Positions 12,246 to 23,296 of a stretch of DNA of 64,000 nt are shown here, piece by piece. The position numbers were made by a program, and so were the translations under genes. Numbering within the stretch: the first letter of the stretch is position 1; each line of letters begins with the position of its first letter. The notes beneath the pieces were generated by a model that was given only the letters and a program-made list of their open reading frames with translations, was not told the origin of the DNA and made no database searches. Source of the stretch: Pyrrhosoma nymphula (taxonomy: Eukaryota > Arthropoda > Insecta > Odonata > Coenagrionidae); assembly GCA_963573305.1 (NCBI GenBank), contig OY754330.1, positions 3,472,001-3,536,000 on the forward strand. Reading direction: 5' to 3'.

Positions 12246-12420
12246 TGATGATATCAGGCCTGAGACCTCGTGGAAATTATGGATATCCATGATGAGAAAA
12301 CCAATAAGTTTTGTGGAAATAACAAAGGTGGTTTTCTCATTTCGAAAAGAATGTTACCAATTGTTGAGGGATCAGAGAATAAAAGAAAGTAATCAACATA
12401 AAAACATCTCTGTTCGTTGA

Positions 12421-15400
12421 TTCTTAAAAGCATATCCGCCGGTCTCTGTTAACTTTTGAATATGTTTCCTCCAAATTGTGAAAAATGATTTCCAACAATC
12501 AGGTTGGAGTTTCTTTTTACGATATGTCGTTTTGTGTGATTGCTGAAATTGAGAAAGAAGGAGTAAAATTAGACTTGATGTGCGTGAAGTGAGCTCAAGT
12601 CATGAATACGAATGATTTTGAAGTACTCTTTGTTCGCATTGTGTCATTATAAAGGAACGCATTGGCGAAAATTACCTCCAGCCTAGCAAGAAATTTTTAG
12701 CGGCTGGCCTGTATGAATCCATGGCGTCGTTTTCTGGGTTTATTTTTTTCTTTAAACCGCAAACATTCGCAACTCGTGCAAATGTGTAAATAGAATGAAA
12801 AACGAGAGAAGAGATGGGTTGGGTTGGGTTGGAACTCTCTTGTGATGTGGAGGAGGAGGAGGAGGACGTGGAAGGGCTGTTAATTCAAAAGGGGGGTGTT
12901 TTGGGGGGTGGGAAGGGCATGAAGAATGGCAGAATGACATGTGGAAAGAGGGGTGCTTTTATTTTTGCTAATGTCTTGGAATTGCCATCTTCATAAAACT
13001 CGTTCTGTTAATTAAGCAGCAAGGGGTGACGTCATTGAGTGCTTTTTACTTGCCGCGAGAATTTATCACCTCGTGCCTCGTGACGTCTGAAATGTGCGGA
13101 GCCGTTTTTACTCTCGGGTATGATCACATTTGAGGCATTGACGACTTTATCCCGCTTTGCATAGCTATGTTTGAAGGACGTGTGCCATGAAATAAACACT
13201 TAAGGTTAAATAAAAAGAGGCCTCCTATGTTCTCTCTAAGCATGTGGTCAATTTAGTGCAAAGAAATTATGGTCGGACGATTACAAGCATTAGTTCAGTG
13301 AGTTTCCATCTCAGGGATCCAGTTGTGGAATATTTTTGGATTGAATTCCGGTGTCAGCTATTTTGATTAATTATTGTCTTTGACGTAGTGACCCGTCAGC
13401 ACCCTAATATTGTTTCGCTTTTGTTAAAATTTAAATTGACCTTTTGTTGGCAAAATAATCTGCAGCATCGAAATACTCCCTTGTCAATGCTTATGGTCTG
13501 TATTTAGATAAGGAGGCCGTGAGATTCTTACTGAAAGAATTCGTTTGAGTGCTAACCGGAATATCTTAGCAAATGTTCATTCTCTGTTTTCTGGCTTATT
13601 TTTCATCGAGAAATGAGGAGTTTCGCGTCTATCATAGCTGTCGCTCCTCGATGTTGCGGTTCTCTGGCTCGCCTTCCGCTTTGACATTGACTTTAAGGTG
13701 AGATTATATCTTGTTGACGTAACTCTAGACGCTCAATCTTGTCCGGCATGTGGTTTTTATGTGGTGCACATTACAGTGCCAATAATTCCTGGAATAATCT
13801 TACGCGGCGGAGAGAATAGATTCGATGAGCATGGTGTACCTTTTCTAAATGGCCGCTCAGTTGGGATAAAGAGGGCTTGAGTTTACACCACACTTGAGTG
13901 TGCTTCAGCACAATCTCAATAGCGTTGGAAAAGTTGGTCGCTTATTATTCTTTGCGTTGCTATAAGTTGCCACGTCAATAAAGGCGTTAAAAGATTTTAT
14001 GTGCGCAAAGTGTCTTCTTTATAAAAATTTGTTTCAGATCATTCTTCTCCCTGACTTATATATTTATTTTTTTAAATGAGATAGTTTTCCTCGAACTCTA
14101 ATGAGTTAATACATTATAGGTGTTGAAGATCTTATGTAATGCCTGAAAGCTCATCTAACGTGGCGAACCTGATAATTTTATTCTTTAGCCAGCAAATGGC
14201 ATTGCAGTAATTATAATACTTTGCGATTGATGTAGCTTTTTGACCCGTTGAGTTCCGCTGATTGGTCATTTTGTACTTCCTGTGGCATACGCTCGCATTG
14301 TGTACTGAACCTTTTAGCTTTGGTTTGATGGTTCCCATTACCTGTTATTCCTTTGTCGGACGCGATGCGTAGACCGTGGGCATCACGCGCCATTCACTTA
14401 TGCAACCAGAATCTGCTTCTGATTTGATTATCATTATATAAATGAGAGTCTCTTCCCTGTATCTTGAGCGAACGACTTCCTCTCTGCCCCCCCCCTCCAA
14501 TTCAAGGCCATCGAATTGTCGTTCCAAAGGTATCTTTAGCATCACAATGCCAACATAGCCATTTTTCGTATATTCAGATCCTGGCTCTTCACGAAGTGGT
14601 CTATTTTCGGCCTCGTGAACCAGTTCACCTAGCGAATACGTCATTGGTGTAATCTGTGTACTCCTGAGCTCTTTTTTTTCCTCATCTCCATGATTGCAAG
14701 CCATCAACTTAGTGGAACACTAGATTGCCAAAAAGCCTCTCCAGAAGTTGATTGTTGTCATCGGTCCATTGATTTCTGAGAACTTCTTCCGTCGCTTGAA
14801 GGAATTAATGATACTTTCTACGTTGGCAATCGCGGGAGGAGGCATTTTTGTGGACTGGAGATATTTATATGGCTGTGGCGTAGTTTCATTAAATTGCTAA
14901 TCTTTAAAAAATGAGAAGTCAAGCAAATGCCTTGGAGACAATGGGCCTTTTTTATGGGCACTTACTTCGGCCGTAAACGAAAGCAAGGACGCCCGTTTGA
15001 TCTCTTGTGTTGGTTGTTTTTCCCGAGGCCGTCTTCATTCACGGACAGGTGTTCCCGTGCTCTTGCGCCGTATAATAATAATATATCTTGGAAGGAATTA
15101 CGAAAGGCTTTAGGGTAGCGATAGTAAATCGGAGATACGTATTTTTATTAGTAGAAGCATTTTAGCGGATGGGCATTCATTCATTAAGAGGAATATGATT
15201 TATTAGTAAGGACATTTATTGAATGTATCGAATGTGTGTTTTAGATTCGAGGTTCGGTTCGATCGGGTTCTTCTCCGATCTTTTCGAGATGACTTCCACT
15301 TGGATCAAAAATATCCCACCCCGTTATTTCGGTGTTAAAAAGCCGAAGCAGTAGCAATAAACATGTCGTGCGTGGACATGACTCTATTTTTCAACTCCGT

Positions 15401-16228
15401 AATATTATCATCGCGAGAATCAGGAGTTGAGAAACCTTGTCGGGATAAAAAAAATCGGTACAACTTCTTTCCGTTTGCGTATTTTTTGGTTCCAGTCCGT
15501 CCGGTTCTCAGCGACCCAATGACATTCTCTTCAGGTGTTTCGCTGAAACCGGACCAGGCGTGGAATTGAATTAAATGTGCTATTGGGAAATTCAGTGAAA
15601 ATGTATAACTGTGAATGAGTTGTATCAAGTGTTTTTTATTCATGCCAACCAGGAATGTTTATATTTATTATGTTTAGCGAGGAAATTTCCAGAGCTGTAG
15701 CCGAGTCTTTCGACATCATTTGCGTGTGTTCAGATTATCCTTCCAGCCGCTAGGGCGAGTGCCCCGCGAGTGTATTAAGTCACCATCTACGAATGAAAAC
15801 GTTAAGAGAGAAGAGGAGGCAGGAAGGAAGATGGGCAAGGATAAGAAAAGATGCGGGTCAGCAAATCGGTATTCCGTTTGTTACTCCCTTTGGAGTTTGC
15901 TCGATATTGTTGCGTGGAAATATATAGGATTCTTAAGGCCGTTTTACACGAGGCACTTTATTGCACAGTTTGAAGTAGCATTTGTTTTCTCAATGCGAGA
16001 ATGCAGACTCTGAATTAATGCAAGGGGGCTATTTTACCATCACTCGTCTATATGCATTTGCGCGCATGCATTTTAGCAATTCACCGCTTTACACGACGCA
16101 ATTTTCTCATGCACATCGATACGTATGTACATCAGATGCAGTGCAATAAAGTGCCTCCTGAAAAACGACTTTTATATCTGTGAATATTTTCATCTCTTTT
16201 GGTTGACCAGCTGAAAAAACATTGGTAC
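12421..16228. other. No recognisable feature
   Basis: About 3.8 kb without a supported gene or repeat. It has a GGA trinucleotide run near 12848-12866 and scattered G runs to 12915. Predicted short peptides are compositional. Confidence 0.4.
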
Positions 16229-16835
16229 TTCATCTACATCTACGAAGCAAGCCACCACCACTATTGGGTGTGTGGCACGGGGTGATTATCCACACCAGGC
16301 ATGCAGCACTCGTCCCAGAACAAATCAGAACCTCGCACGCTCCCCCTGCGCTAGGCTCAGACACCAAAAAGCAGTCAGGAGAACAGTTCGCAGTCCAACC
16401 GGAAACTGGGAGAGTGATACGTAAATGTACATGCAAACATGCAGAACATTGCTATACACACATCTAGTGGTTAATATTACTGATATCGTTAATTTATGAA
16501 TGCTGCGAGATGCTACTTCATGCAGAGAACAAAATAAAATAATGCCGGCTACCTAGTGAGGGTGGGAGTTTCATATGATTGATCTATCGCAACTATAATG
16601 ATCCCTTATTGTACGTGGGAAAAATGACATTTTAAATCTATCGGTTCGGCAGTCAATTTCCTTTATTTTATTCCTGTGATCGCTTCTACCGTAGTACGTT
16701 GGTTCTAGCAGTATATGTTGAACGTCCCGCAAAATATAATCTGCTCCGAACTTGCGCAAAAGATTTAACCTGTATTTCTCCCTTCGATCAGTTGGAGATT
16801 CCCACCCCAATAAAACTTGTATCAGTACTCATGAT
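16229..16835 (-). mobile_element. CR1-like LINE 3' end, family 1
   Basis: On the minus strand, 16571-16810 encodes the last 79 residues of an ORF2 (GWESPTDRREKY, LLEPTYYGR, CRTDRFKMSFFPRTIRD), closely parallel to the C-terminus of the full-length LINE ending at 29465. After the stop come about 340 bp of 3' UTR, then the TGCATGCCTGGTGTG and CGTAGATGTAGATG tail. The copy is severely 5'-truncated. The same family recurs at 36247, 57072, 60725 and 61417. Confidence 0.85.
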
Positions 16836-17022
16836 TGAAGACAACTTAGTACTTTTCTACAGTATATTTTTAATGTACGACGCTTTTCACCGATTTACGG
16901 CGTCGTCAGATAAGTATTATATATTAGTAACTTCTACGAAGTGAAGCCTGCCACTTTGAAGTTCAATGGCACTTGTATCATACTCACCTCGTGTGCCTCG
17001 CGTCATAGATTGAAGTACATCA

Positions 17023-17231
17023 TAGAATTCATTATGACAAAAACACAGTACAAAATTCCATTATTTATTTTTATTGGTGTCGACCGGTTTCGACGTACAA
17101 GCGTCATTTACAAGACAGACAGAATGTATGAATCTTCTGTCTGTCTTGCAAATGACGCTTTAGTAACCGGTCGGCATCATTAAAAATAAATAGTGTAATT
17201 TTGTACTGTGTTTTTGCCATACTGAATTCTA
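17023..17231. repeat. Penelope-type palindrome with two hammerhead-like remnants
   Basis: The left arm starts TAGAATTCATTATGACAAAA and the right arm ends in its near complement at 17210-17231. Each arm contains CCGGTC preceded by a GACG/CGTC-type stem: on the minus strand GACG..CGTC then GAAACCGGTC at 17082-17105, and on the plus strand a decayed version at about 17150-17175. The CTGANGA half is lost in both. A tail-to-tail inverted duplication of an element terminus is the simplest reading. Confidence 0.65.
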
Positions 17232-17540
17232 TCTTCAATTTCCACCAAGTATCGCCAAAGTCGATTAATTTGAATTAATAATCATGTTCTCTATTCTCGT
17301 ACTTAACCGATTAGATACATTCCAATGCATTTACATTTGTATGGAAACACCATAGTGTCTATTAGTGGCTCCCGCTCAAGTCCATTCGTCAGCTGTGGTT
17401 GGTTTGTTATTTTGGGAGGCGATTGACAGCTGAGGTAATTTGCGCGGAATTGAGGTTTGGCTGTTGGGTAGTTATTGTTTGGCTGTGATTGGAGGAAAGG
17501 AAACCCGGCGTCGGTATTAGCCTACTCTCAACAAGTGACT
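17232..17540. other. No recognisable feature
   Basis: Short spacer between the palindrome and MITE copy C. Nothing supported. Confidence 0.4.
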
Positions 17541-18109
17541 TTAAGGTGTTTCAAGCGAGATAGTTCCCTAGTCATAATGGAAACCATTTCAAAATTTTAT
17601 TTTTTTATTTCAGCGTCTGTAAGAAGTATGAAAAAATATTGTAATATTAATGGTGCAAAGATATAGTTACATATTACTTAAATTCTCAGTAATTAAATAA
17701 ATAAAGTTACATAAGTCTCTAACTTGACTCATTTTTTCCCGCCGTATGGCTGAAAACCCTCCAAAACAGTAGGTTTTTTTGCGATTCTGTAAAATTTACT
17801 GTGGTGAATTTTAGATTATTTTTTATAAATAGTTGGCAATACATGCAATCTACACACAGTTCGTTTTTTGACGAAATCTATGTGCTAGAAGTTCCTAATG
17901 TGTTCTTAAAGAAGTTCTTAATAATATCCCTCTGGAGCGCACAGCCATAATCTATCCCATGTTAAACAGCTTACATTTTCAGGCAAATAGCTCGAAAAGT
18001 AGTTCGGCAAAGGGTTGATATTTTGATATCATTGGAAAGATGAGAGTTGTTTCTTTAAAATGAGGCCAAATTCATCAAATTCTAGATGAAGTGATTTTAA
18101 CTACCTTAA
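17541..18109 (-). mobile_element. TTAA-type MITE, copy C (complete)
   Basis: Complete copy bounded by TTAA at 17541-17544 and 18106-18109, with ends GGTGTTTCAAGCGAGATA and AACTACC. It is in reverse orientation relative to copies A and B. Length is 569 bp including both TTAA. Precise TTAA flanks suggest TTAA-specific integration, as by piggyBac-type transposases, but the termini do not begin with CCC/CCY, so the superfamily is left open. Confidence 0.85.
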
Positions 18110-18250
18110 GGGGACCACAGTCTAACCCCATAATCAGGAATCTAGAGTCCTCTGGGAAACAATATCCACCATTTTCGGGATTCCAACTCGGACCTTCGGG
18201 GTGGGAAGCCATTACTCTATAGTCAACGTACCAACCCGAACCTCGAAAAA
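18110..18250 (-). repeat. tRNA-derived SINE
   Basis: The minus strand shows GGTTGGTACGTTGACTATAG (A-box region, near 18216-18235) and GGTCCGAGTTGGAATCCCG (B box, 18177-18195). The body runs towards 18110 and abuts the right TTAA of MITE copy C exactly. No perfect acceptor stem was found, so a pol III SINE is favoured over a tRNA gene. Confidence 0.6.
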
Positions 18251-18925
18251 GTATTTTTTATGCATATTATTATTTCAAACTGTGCTCCCGTTGTGGGAAA
18301 CTTCCGTTGTTGTATCGAGTGCGGATCGTCTCGATGGGGGCGATATCCCCGCTCCTCTTCATCCCCTGCCGCTCCTCTCTTCCTCCTTCCGCGGGTGCAG
18401 CCAATTCGCTTCGGGTGCCGAACCTCTCCTCCCCTTTTAGTCAACCCCTCTCCCTGGGCCGGACGGAGCAAGTTGAAAGTTGTTGCTGGAGAGGAATGGG
18501 TTGAAATAAATAGCCTCAATTCATATCCATGCGCGTTATGCATATATTATAGTAGGTGGTGGGGTGGGGTTGGGGGAAGGAGGGAGGGGGTGGCTAACAA
18601 CATCTCTGAGGTCACCTGTGATGTGGGGAGGAGGATTGACGTCACCCTCCATTCTGGTCCACTCTCGTCCCCAATTTCCCCCCCTTCCCACACCCCCCCC
18701 CCCTTGGTAACAGCCCCGCCCACTCTCCTTTGGCGCATTGAGACCATTTCCGCCCGTGACGCAACGCGCGTTTTCAAGGTGGCATCAGAGTTGTCGTTGG
18801 GGGGGGGGGAGTGTTTACTATTTGGGGGGGAGTGGAATGGGGGACTGAATAGAGACTGAATAAGTAATAGGGGTGTGTGATATCTGAGACACGCGCGCTG
18901 CCCAGATTGAAGCGGTCGCACGTCT
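18251..18925. other. GC-rich patch with C/G homopolymers
   Basis: CpG-rich and pyrimidine-rich sequence with runs of C near 18698 and G near 18802. An ORF of about 200 codons spans much of it, but its composition (proline, serine, arginine) follows the base composition and no domain is seen. It may be a CpG-island promoter; this is unproven. Confidence 0.4.
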
Positions 18926-19839
18926 TTTATTTATTTTTTTAACTCCGATTGTATCAAGGCATTCGTCCGGGCGTAAAACTGTGCGTGGCTGTCTTTTGTC
19001 TGCTATCTGCGGCCATCTCTATCCCTGCGCGCGTGGCATTCTGGACTTGCCCACGGCGCTGCGTGCCGTGTACGTTACGCATCGCTCTCGACGGATTGAA
19101 AAATGAAAAGCGAGAAACATATCACGAGTCCATCCATTTCGATTGTCCGGTAACCTTTTTCCCGCGTTCCCCCCTTCCTAGGCTTACTCCGTGACCTTTT
19201 AGAAGGGACAACCTTGGACGCGACCAAAAAACCAGCACTTTATTCCCTCCCTTCCGCCAGCTAGCGCAAAGTGACTTGTGATGTTATTATTGTCTGGGAG
19301 ACAAGTGAAAATCGCAGACGACAATCTGGTCGAGTCGAGCGATGCAAATAAGTTACTGCCTTGAGCGACGCGACGACGGCCCAAAAACGAACTGTAAACT
19401 GCAGTTTCTTAATCAAAATTATTTCCGTATTATGAATAAACTTATACTGGGCAACGAGTCGCAGTTAATGAATTTCGTTTTCTTTGGCGGAGGAAACTAC
19501 CCTGGGGTCATTCAATGACGCCAAGTGGTCTGATTTTAGAGAAGTGCCCCGCTCTACCATCGCAGATTTCAATGAAATTTTATATGGACATTCAAATATA
19601 CCTCCGATGAAAATGTGTAAATATTTACGTTCGCCGATGGTATACTTGCCGAGATGCAGTGCATTGTTTGACCCCTTGTCGCAGCCTTCTTCAGTATGAC
19701 TATGAGATTTCGGTAACTTTGAGGCATAGTGTATCAAGGGATATGTTGATGAGAGAAACAAAAATGGACTATCTTGTTCAACTTTTTGTGCTCTATTAAA
19801 CAAAATAATAAAAATAACTTTAGGAGCGACTTCCTTGCA
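18926..19839. other. No recognisable feature
   Basis: No supported gene. Opposed short ORFs around 19465-19803 match nothing known. Confidence 0.4.
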
Positions 19840-20042
19840 GAAAATTCAGGGCGAATCCGGCCCGAAAAATTGCGGAGCGAAAAAAAATTCAAATTATGGC
19901 TTTTTATATTTGAGGAAGTAAAGGCATAATCAACGTGAAACTTTGCGAATGATAGCTTATCAACTCATGATTTTTTAATATAAAATTTCATCTTCCTAGT
20001 GCTTTTCATTGGTTTAAAAATTGAGTCACAATTTGGAAATTT

Positions 20043-20375
20043 TTGCAAAAACGTCAGAAATAGTGTATTTTCACCCCGCTTTTACAAAAACCTGGAATTT
20101 CTTTTCGATCATTTTCATTAAAAAATTGAATGATTTCAACCCTCTAAAAGAGTTTATCTGGTTTTTCATCGCGGGCATATAAGGACCTAAAAAGAGGGAC
20201 ATCTTTGTGGATGACATTTGTAAAAACGACACAAATAGTTTATTTTCTGCCCACTCTTACGAAAGAAAGACCTTCTGGATACTCTTTTGAATCATTTTCA
20301 TTTGAAAGAGCATGTTTCAAACCTCTTAAATAAGTAGACTTGCTTTTTCATCGCGAGCACATACGGCCCTATAAA
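20043..20375. repeat. Imperfect tandem duplication, about 175 bp unit
   Basis: Two diverged units can be lined up. Unit 1 (about 20043-20195) has AAAAACGTC..AAATAGTGTATTTTC, then ATCATTTTCATT, then TTTTTCATCGCGGGCATATA. Unit 2 (about 20218-20375) has AAAAACGAC..AAATAGTTTATTTTC, then ATCATTTTCATT, then TTTTTCATCGCGAGCACATA. The spacing of shared blocks is preserved. No ORF. Confidence 0.65.
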
Positions 20376-20586
20376 TATAAACAACGTTGAGAACGTTGCT
20401 ATGGTGGCGCCAAATGCATTCTGTTGTGTATCGTCCTGTTAGTATTATGTAGACATTTTTAGTATATTGCGTTGGTCCATGGTGACATTTTCACTACCAG
20501 TTCAGGCATTTGAACCAGTAACCCCATCGCCGTGGGGGTCACGCCCGATAGCCGTGCATACCAGCCACGGGTGGATTTCTTGGTTG

Positions 20587-20760
20587 AGGATCCCAAGCCT
20601 GTAATTTGGTTTCTTCGAAAAGGTTCCAAATCCTTGAGCGGGTATGTGTCTGGTTCCCATGCCAAATGTTGGGCAGCTTATCCTAGGTTCCCAAACCTAC
20701 AGTGGACATCTTATATGGCTCCCAAGCCGAAGCTCATATGGTTCTCTTTTGACTGCCAAA
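20587..20760 (+). repeat. Degenerate ~32-bp tandem repeat
   Basis: The motif GGTTCCCAAGCC recurs in variants starting at about 20587, 20622, 20651, 20685 and 20717, with steps of roughly 29-35 bp. The intervening sequence is poorly conserved. An open plus-strand frame crosses it (20532-20801), but the peptide is not recognised. Confidence 0.5.
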
Positions 20761-20792
20761 TTCCACAGATCGCTTATTTATTACCTATTGAA

Positions 20793-20866
20793 TTCACCTA
20801 GAATTTGATGAATATGGAATTCATCAAATTCTAGGTGAAGTGATATATCGCTCAAACTACGCTTAA
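20793..20866. repeat. Small palindrome fused to a TTAA-MITE end
   Basis: Two 21-bp arms (20793-20813 and 20819-20839) are perfect inverted copies of TTCACCTAGAATTTGATGAA-type sequence, 5 bp apart. They are followed by GTGATATATCGCTCAAACTA and a TTAA at 20863-20866. The arm sequence is the subterminal part of the TTAA MITEs, so this is a rearranged terminus of that family. Confidence 0.65.
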
Positions 20867-21019
20867 GTGTTGGATTCTTACAAAGTTTATCGTTCATTCT
20901 GTTTATCACGGTATAAAGGCCTTGAACTGGCGCTGAAAAGTAATTCGTGAAGGAAAGGCTCTTTGGAATTACATGTGTAGCGCCGGACGTTGTTTACGAA
21001 TTAGAAACATTTTCTATTT

Positions 21020-21212
21020 TCTTTATTCTGTAATTCTTCCAACACTTGCAGAGCAGCAGTCGTTCTCTCCTTCTTACTCAACAACCCATTCTCCTCTTCA
21101 ACAAAGCCTTAGCAACCCAAAACATTTTAACAATCAAACAATTGCACACTCAAATAAATTAAAACATTTAAACCATAACAAAATCAAAACAAATCCTAAT
21201 GTCAAACGATAG
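21020..21212. repeat. Dispersed AT-rich repeat, copy 1
   Basis: Shares ordered blocks with 35200-35440: ACTCAACAACCC, AACCCAAAACATTTTAACAA, AATAAATTAAAACATT, CAAAATCAAAACAAA and GTCAAACG. Divergence is moderate. No coding; family unknown. Confidence 0.55.
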
Positions 21213-22660
21213 ACGTGTTTTTCTGGATTCGTGAAGAGGGTTCGTACCGATGCCGCTCTTGCAGCGCCACAAATTGTTGCGTTAATTTTGTCGATGAATG
21301 TACATTGATAGTCCCGCCATGAACGCGAGAGGATGCCGTGTGGAATAATATAATGTGGAGAGAGAGAAAGCAAACCACGGATTTGAGAGACCACACCTCC
21401 CTTCCCCTCCATACCCCCCTCCCTCCTCTATCACGATGGCTGGGATGGAATGGAGGAGGTGGGTGGTCACTCCTTCCTTCGTGTCGCCGCTGTGGCTGAC
21501 AGGTGGCGGTCGCGTTTCGCCGGTTCCCCCCCCCCCCCTTCCCCCCTCACTATGTCCGCCAGCAATCGACTTCTCCCTTCTTGAGCGGTTCCTGGAAGAG
21601 GGAGAGGGGCGAAGAAGGGGCTGGTTTCCGAAATCGTGCGACTCGCCGTGACACGAAGGACACTGACTGACCGTGATGCAGTGCGCAGAAAGAAGGTTTT
21701 TGAGATATACTTTCAGGTGCTTTCAGTCCTGGGTTTCAGTTTCAGTCTTGTACTTACAATTAGCCCTATATATCCGATGAATAGATTCGAACCGTCGAAT
21801 TTTTATAGTCTTATTACTTTCATGGGGGGTTGTGTTCGAGATAATTCCGATCCCGTAACTAAGGACTCACGTGGTACAGACAATAACGAAGGGTTCGAGA
21901 ATTTGAAGTATTTAAAGCTTTCGTAAAACTCTCACGCAGCCTTTCCGATCGAGTTTATATCACCGGAATATCGTTTGTTGAGTCGAATATCTCGATTAGA
22001 GTCGAAATAATCAACATATTAGACGCTAAATTCATACATCCGGTTGTTTCAAACACACCAAAATCTCGACGCTTTGGTTATTGTACCACGTGACTCCTTA
22101 GTTACGCGATCAAAAAAAAACACAGTCAAAAACACAGCCCCCCATGGAGTGTCTTTACGATGGAAAGATTCCATCTGTGGGAACGCGAGACCATCGTGTT
22201 GTAATAAATGAGTGATATATAACGATACACGGAGAGATATTCGGTCCGTCGAAACGTATTGGCAATTCGAATCGCTCACCTTGGGAACCAAAGATATGCA
22301 TATCCACGAAGCGGAGTGATTTATGGTTCGGAATGTTAGTCTGTGCGTGAAGAGGCTGTCACTCTGCGTGGGTTGTGATTTGATTGACGGGCCCGCTGAT
22401 GGCGCTGGTGGCGCTGGAGTGGCACTGCTCAACATAAAAAGACAGAAGAAGGTGGCGGAGGAGAGTGAAAGAATTGAAGAGCGCCGTCCGGGGAAGAGTG
22501 GGTTAATAATGATCGGTGGAGATGTTGAGAGGATAGGATCCAGATGTAAGGATCCAGTAATTATCGGAATTACTGTAGCGACAGCGTGGCTCACTGCATA
22601 ACAACCTTAACACATTATGACGTAATTCTATTTGACCAAACGAATTAAGCATTTATGCCT
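21213..22660. other. No recognisable gene; GC-rich part at 21360-21640
   Basis: Contains a GC-rich block with a C run at about 21529-21538. The opposing ORF at 22049-22594 (181 codons) has no recognisable domain. Confidence 0.35.
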
Positions 22661-22790
22661 GCCGCAATAACGGGGATGGAATACGTAGAAATTGCCACAG
22701 GAAAAAGAAATTGGCCTGGACCGGGAATCGAAGCACAGACCTTTGGTTTGCCGGGCCAATGCGCAGACCACTACGCCATAGGTGTCGCAA
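22661..22790 (-). repeat. tRNA-derived SINE, family S, copy 1
   Basis: The minus strand reads GGCGTAGTGGTCTGCGC (A box) and TTCGATTCCCGGTCC (B box), then a body CCTGTGGCAATTTCTACG. The body and head match the plus-strand copy at 23199-23296, so this is a dispersed pol III family and not a tRNA gene. Confidence 0.75.
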
Positions 22791-22998
22791 AACTTGGTGG
22801 CACTCACTCGTACAGAAAATGACGTCAGGGAGGGGTGATCATACAAGCGAGGAGGGATAAAGATGTTTATGTTCTCTCTCTGGGGGTCCCCAAACTGAGC
22901 CCTGTGGTACCTCTGCCCGCTATACAACGCTTAATTCGTCCTCAGCGACCTTAAACTCTACACTGGCGAGTGCCACCAAGTTTCGCTATACCTATACC
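22777..22998. mobile_element. Small MITE with GCGAAACTTGGTGGCAC termini, copy 1
   Basis: The left end has ATAGGTGTCGCAAAACTTGG and the right end is the reverse complement of ATAGGTATAGCGAAACTTGG, both continuing TGGCAC; that gives inverted repeats of about 26 bp and a length near 220 bp. A second copy is at 54739-54945 and shares the internal GAGGTACCACAGGGCTC (in opposite orientation). The left end touches the SINE head. No ORF. Confidence 0.7.
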
Positions 22999-23198
22999 CA
23001 GGCCGGTCAAGTCAAATGATTTTTTTAATGGCGAATTTAATTGTATTTGGTGTACGTATAACTTCTCACCCGGGTGCGCGTGACTGCGTGTACCACGTCA
23101 CAATTGTTTAAAGCGCAATGATTGGAAACTTCTTCCATTTTGATTAACATCCAGTTTTCTCTTGTGTCGTCCTAAACTGTCACGGGAATTAGGAAGAT

Positions 23199-23296
23199 TG
23201 GGTAGCGTAGTGTTCTGCTCATTGGTCCGGCAAGCCAAAGGTACGTGGTTTGATACCCGGTCCAGTTCTATTTTTTCCTGTTGCTATTTCTACGTT
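23199..23296 (+). repeat. tRNA-derived SINE, family S, copy 2
   Basis: Plus strand: GGTAGCGTAGTGTTCTGCTC (A-box region) and GTGGTTTGATACCCGGTCC (B box), followed by TTTTCCTGTTGCTATTTCTA. It matches the minus-strand copy at 22661-22790 with scattered changes. Confidence 0.75.

Larger units (their letters stand above)
11650..12420 (-). pseudogene. Penelope-like element GIY-YIG region, interrupted
   Basis: On the minus strand, 11671-11894 encodes a CGVQYIGQTGHRIETI segment followed by a KGHRL string. This matches the GIY-YIG endonuclease that ends the single ORF of Penelope-like retroelements (YIGQT, then a conserved basic residue and H). The upstream coding part lies at 12246-12290 (HEVSGLISS). 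The two parts are split by a 351-bp insertion with a 14-bp target duplication; taking the insertion out lets the reading frame run straight through. Other stops and shifts show the host copy is also decayed. Confidence 0.65.

Noticed and set aside
17541..18109. Definite assignment of the TTAA MITEs to piggyBac
   Set aside because: TTAA flanks fit, but the terminal bases do not match the usual piggyBac start, so the superfamily is left open.
18260..18859. 199-codon plus-strand ORF
   Set aside because: Lies in a GC-rich patch with C/G homopolymers; overlapping long ORFs on the other strand show a compositional effect.
22049..22594. 181-codon minus-strand ORF
   Set aside because: No motif, signal peptide or splice context, and it is adjacent to repeats; insufficient to call a gene.
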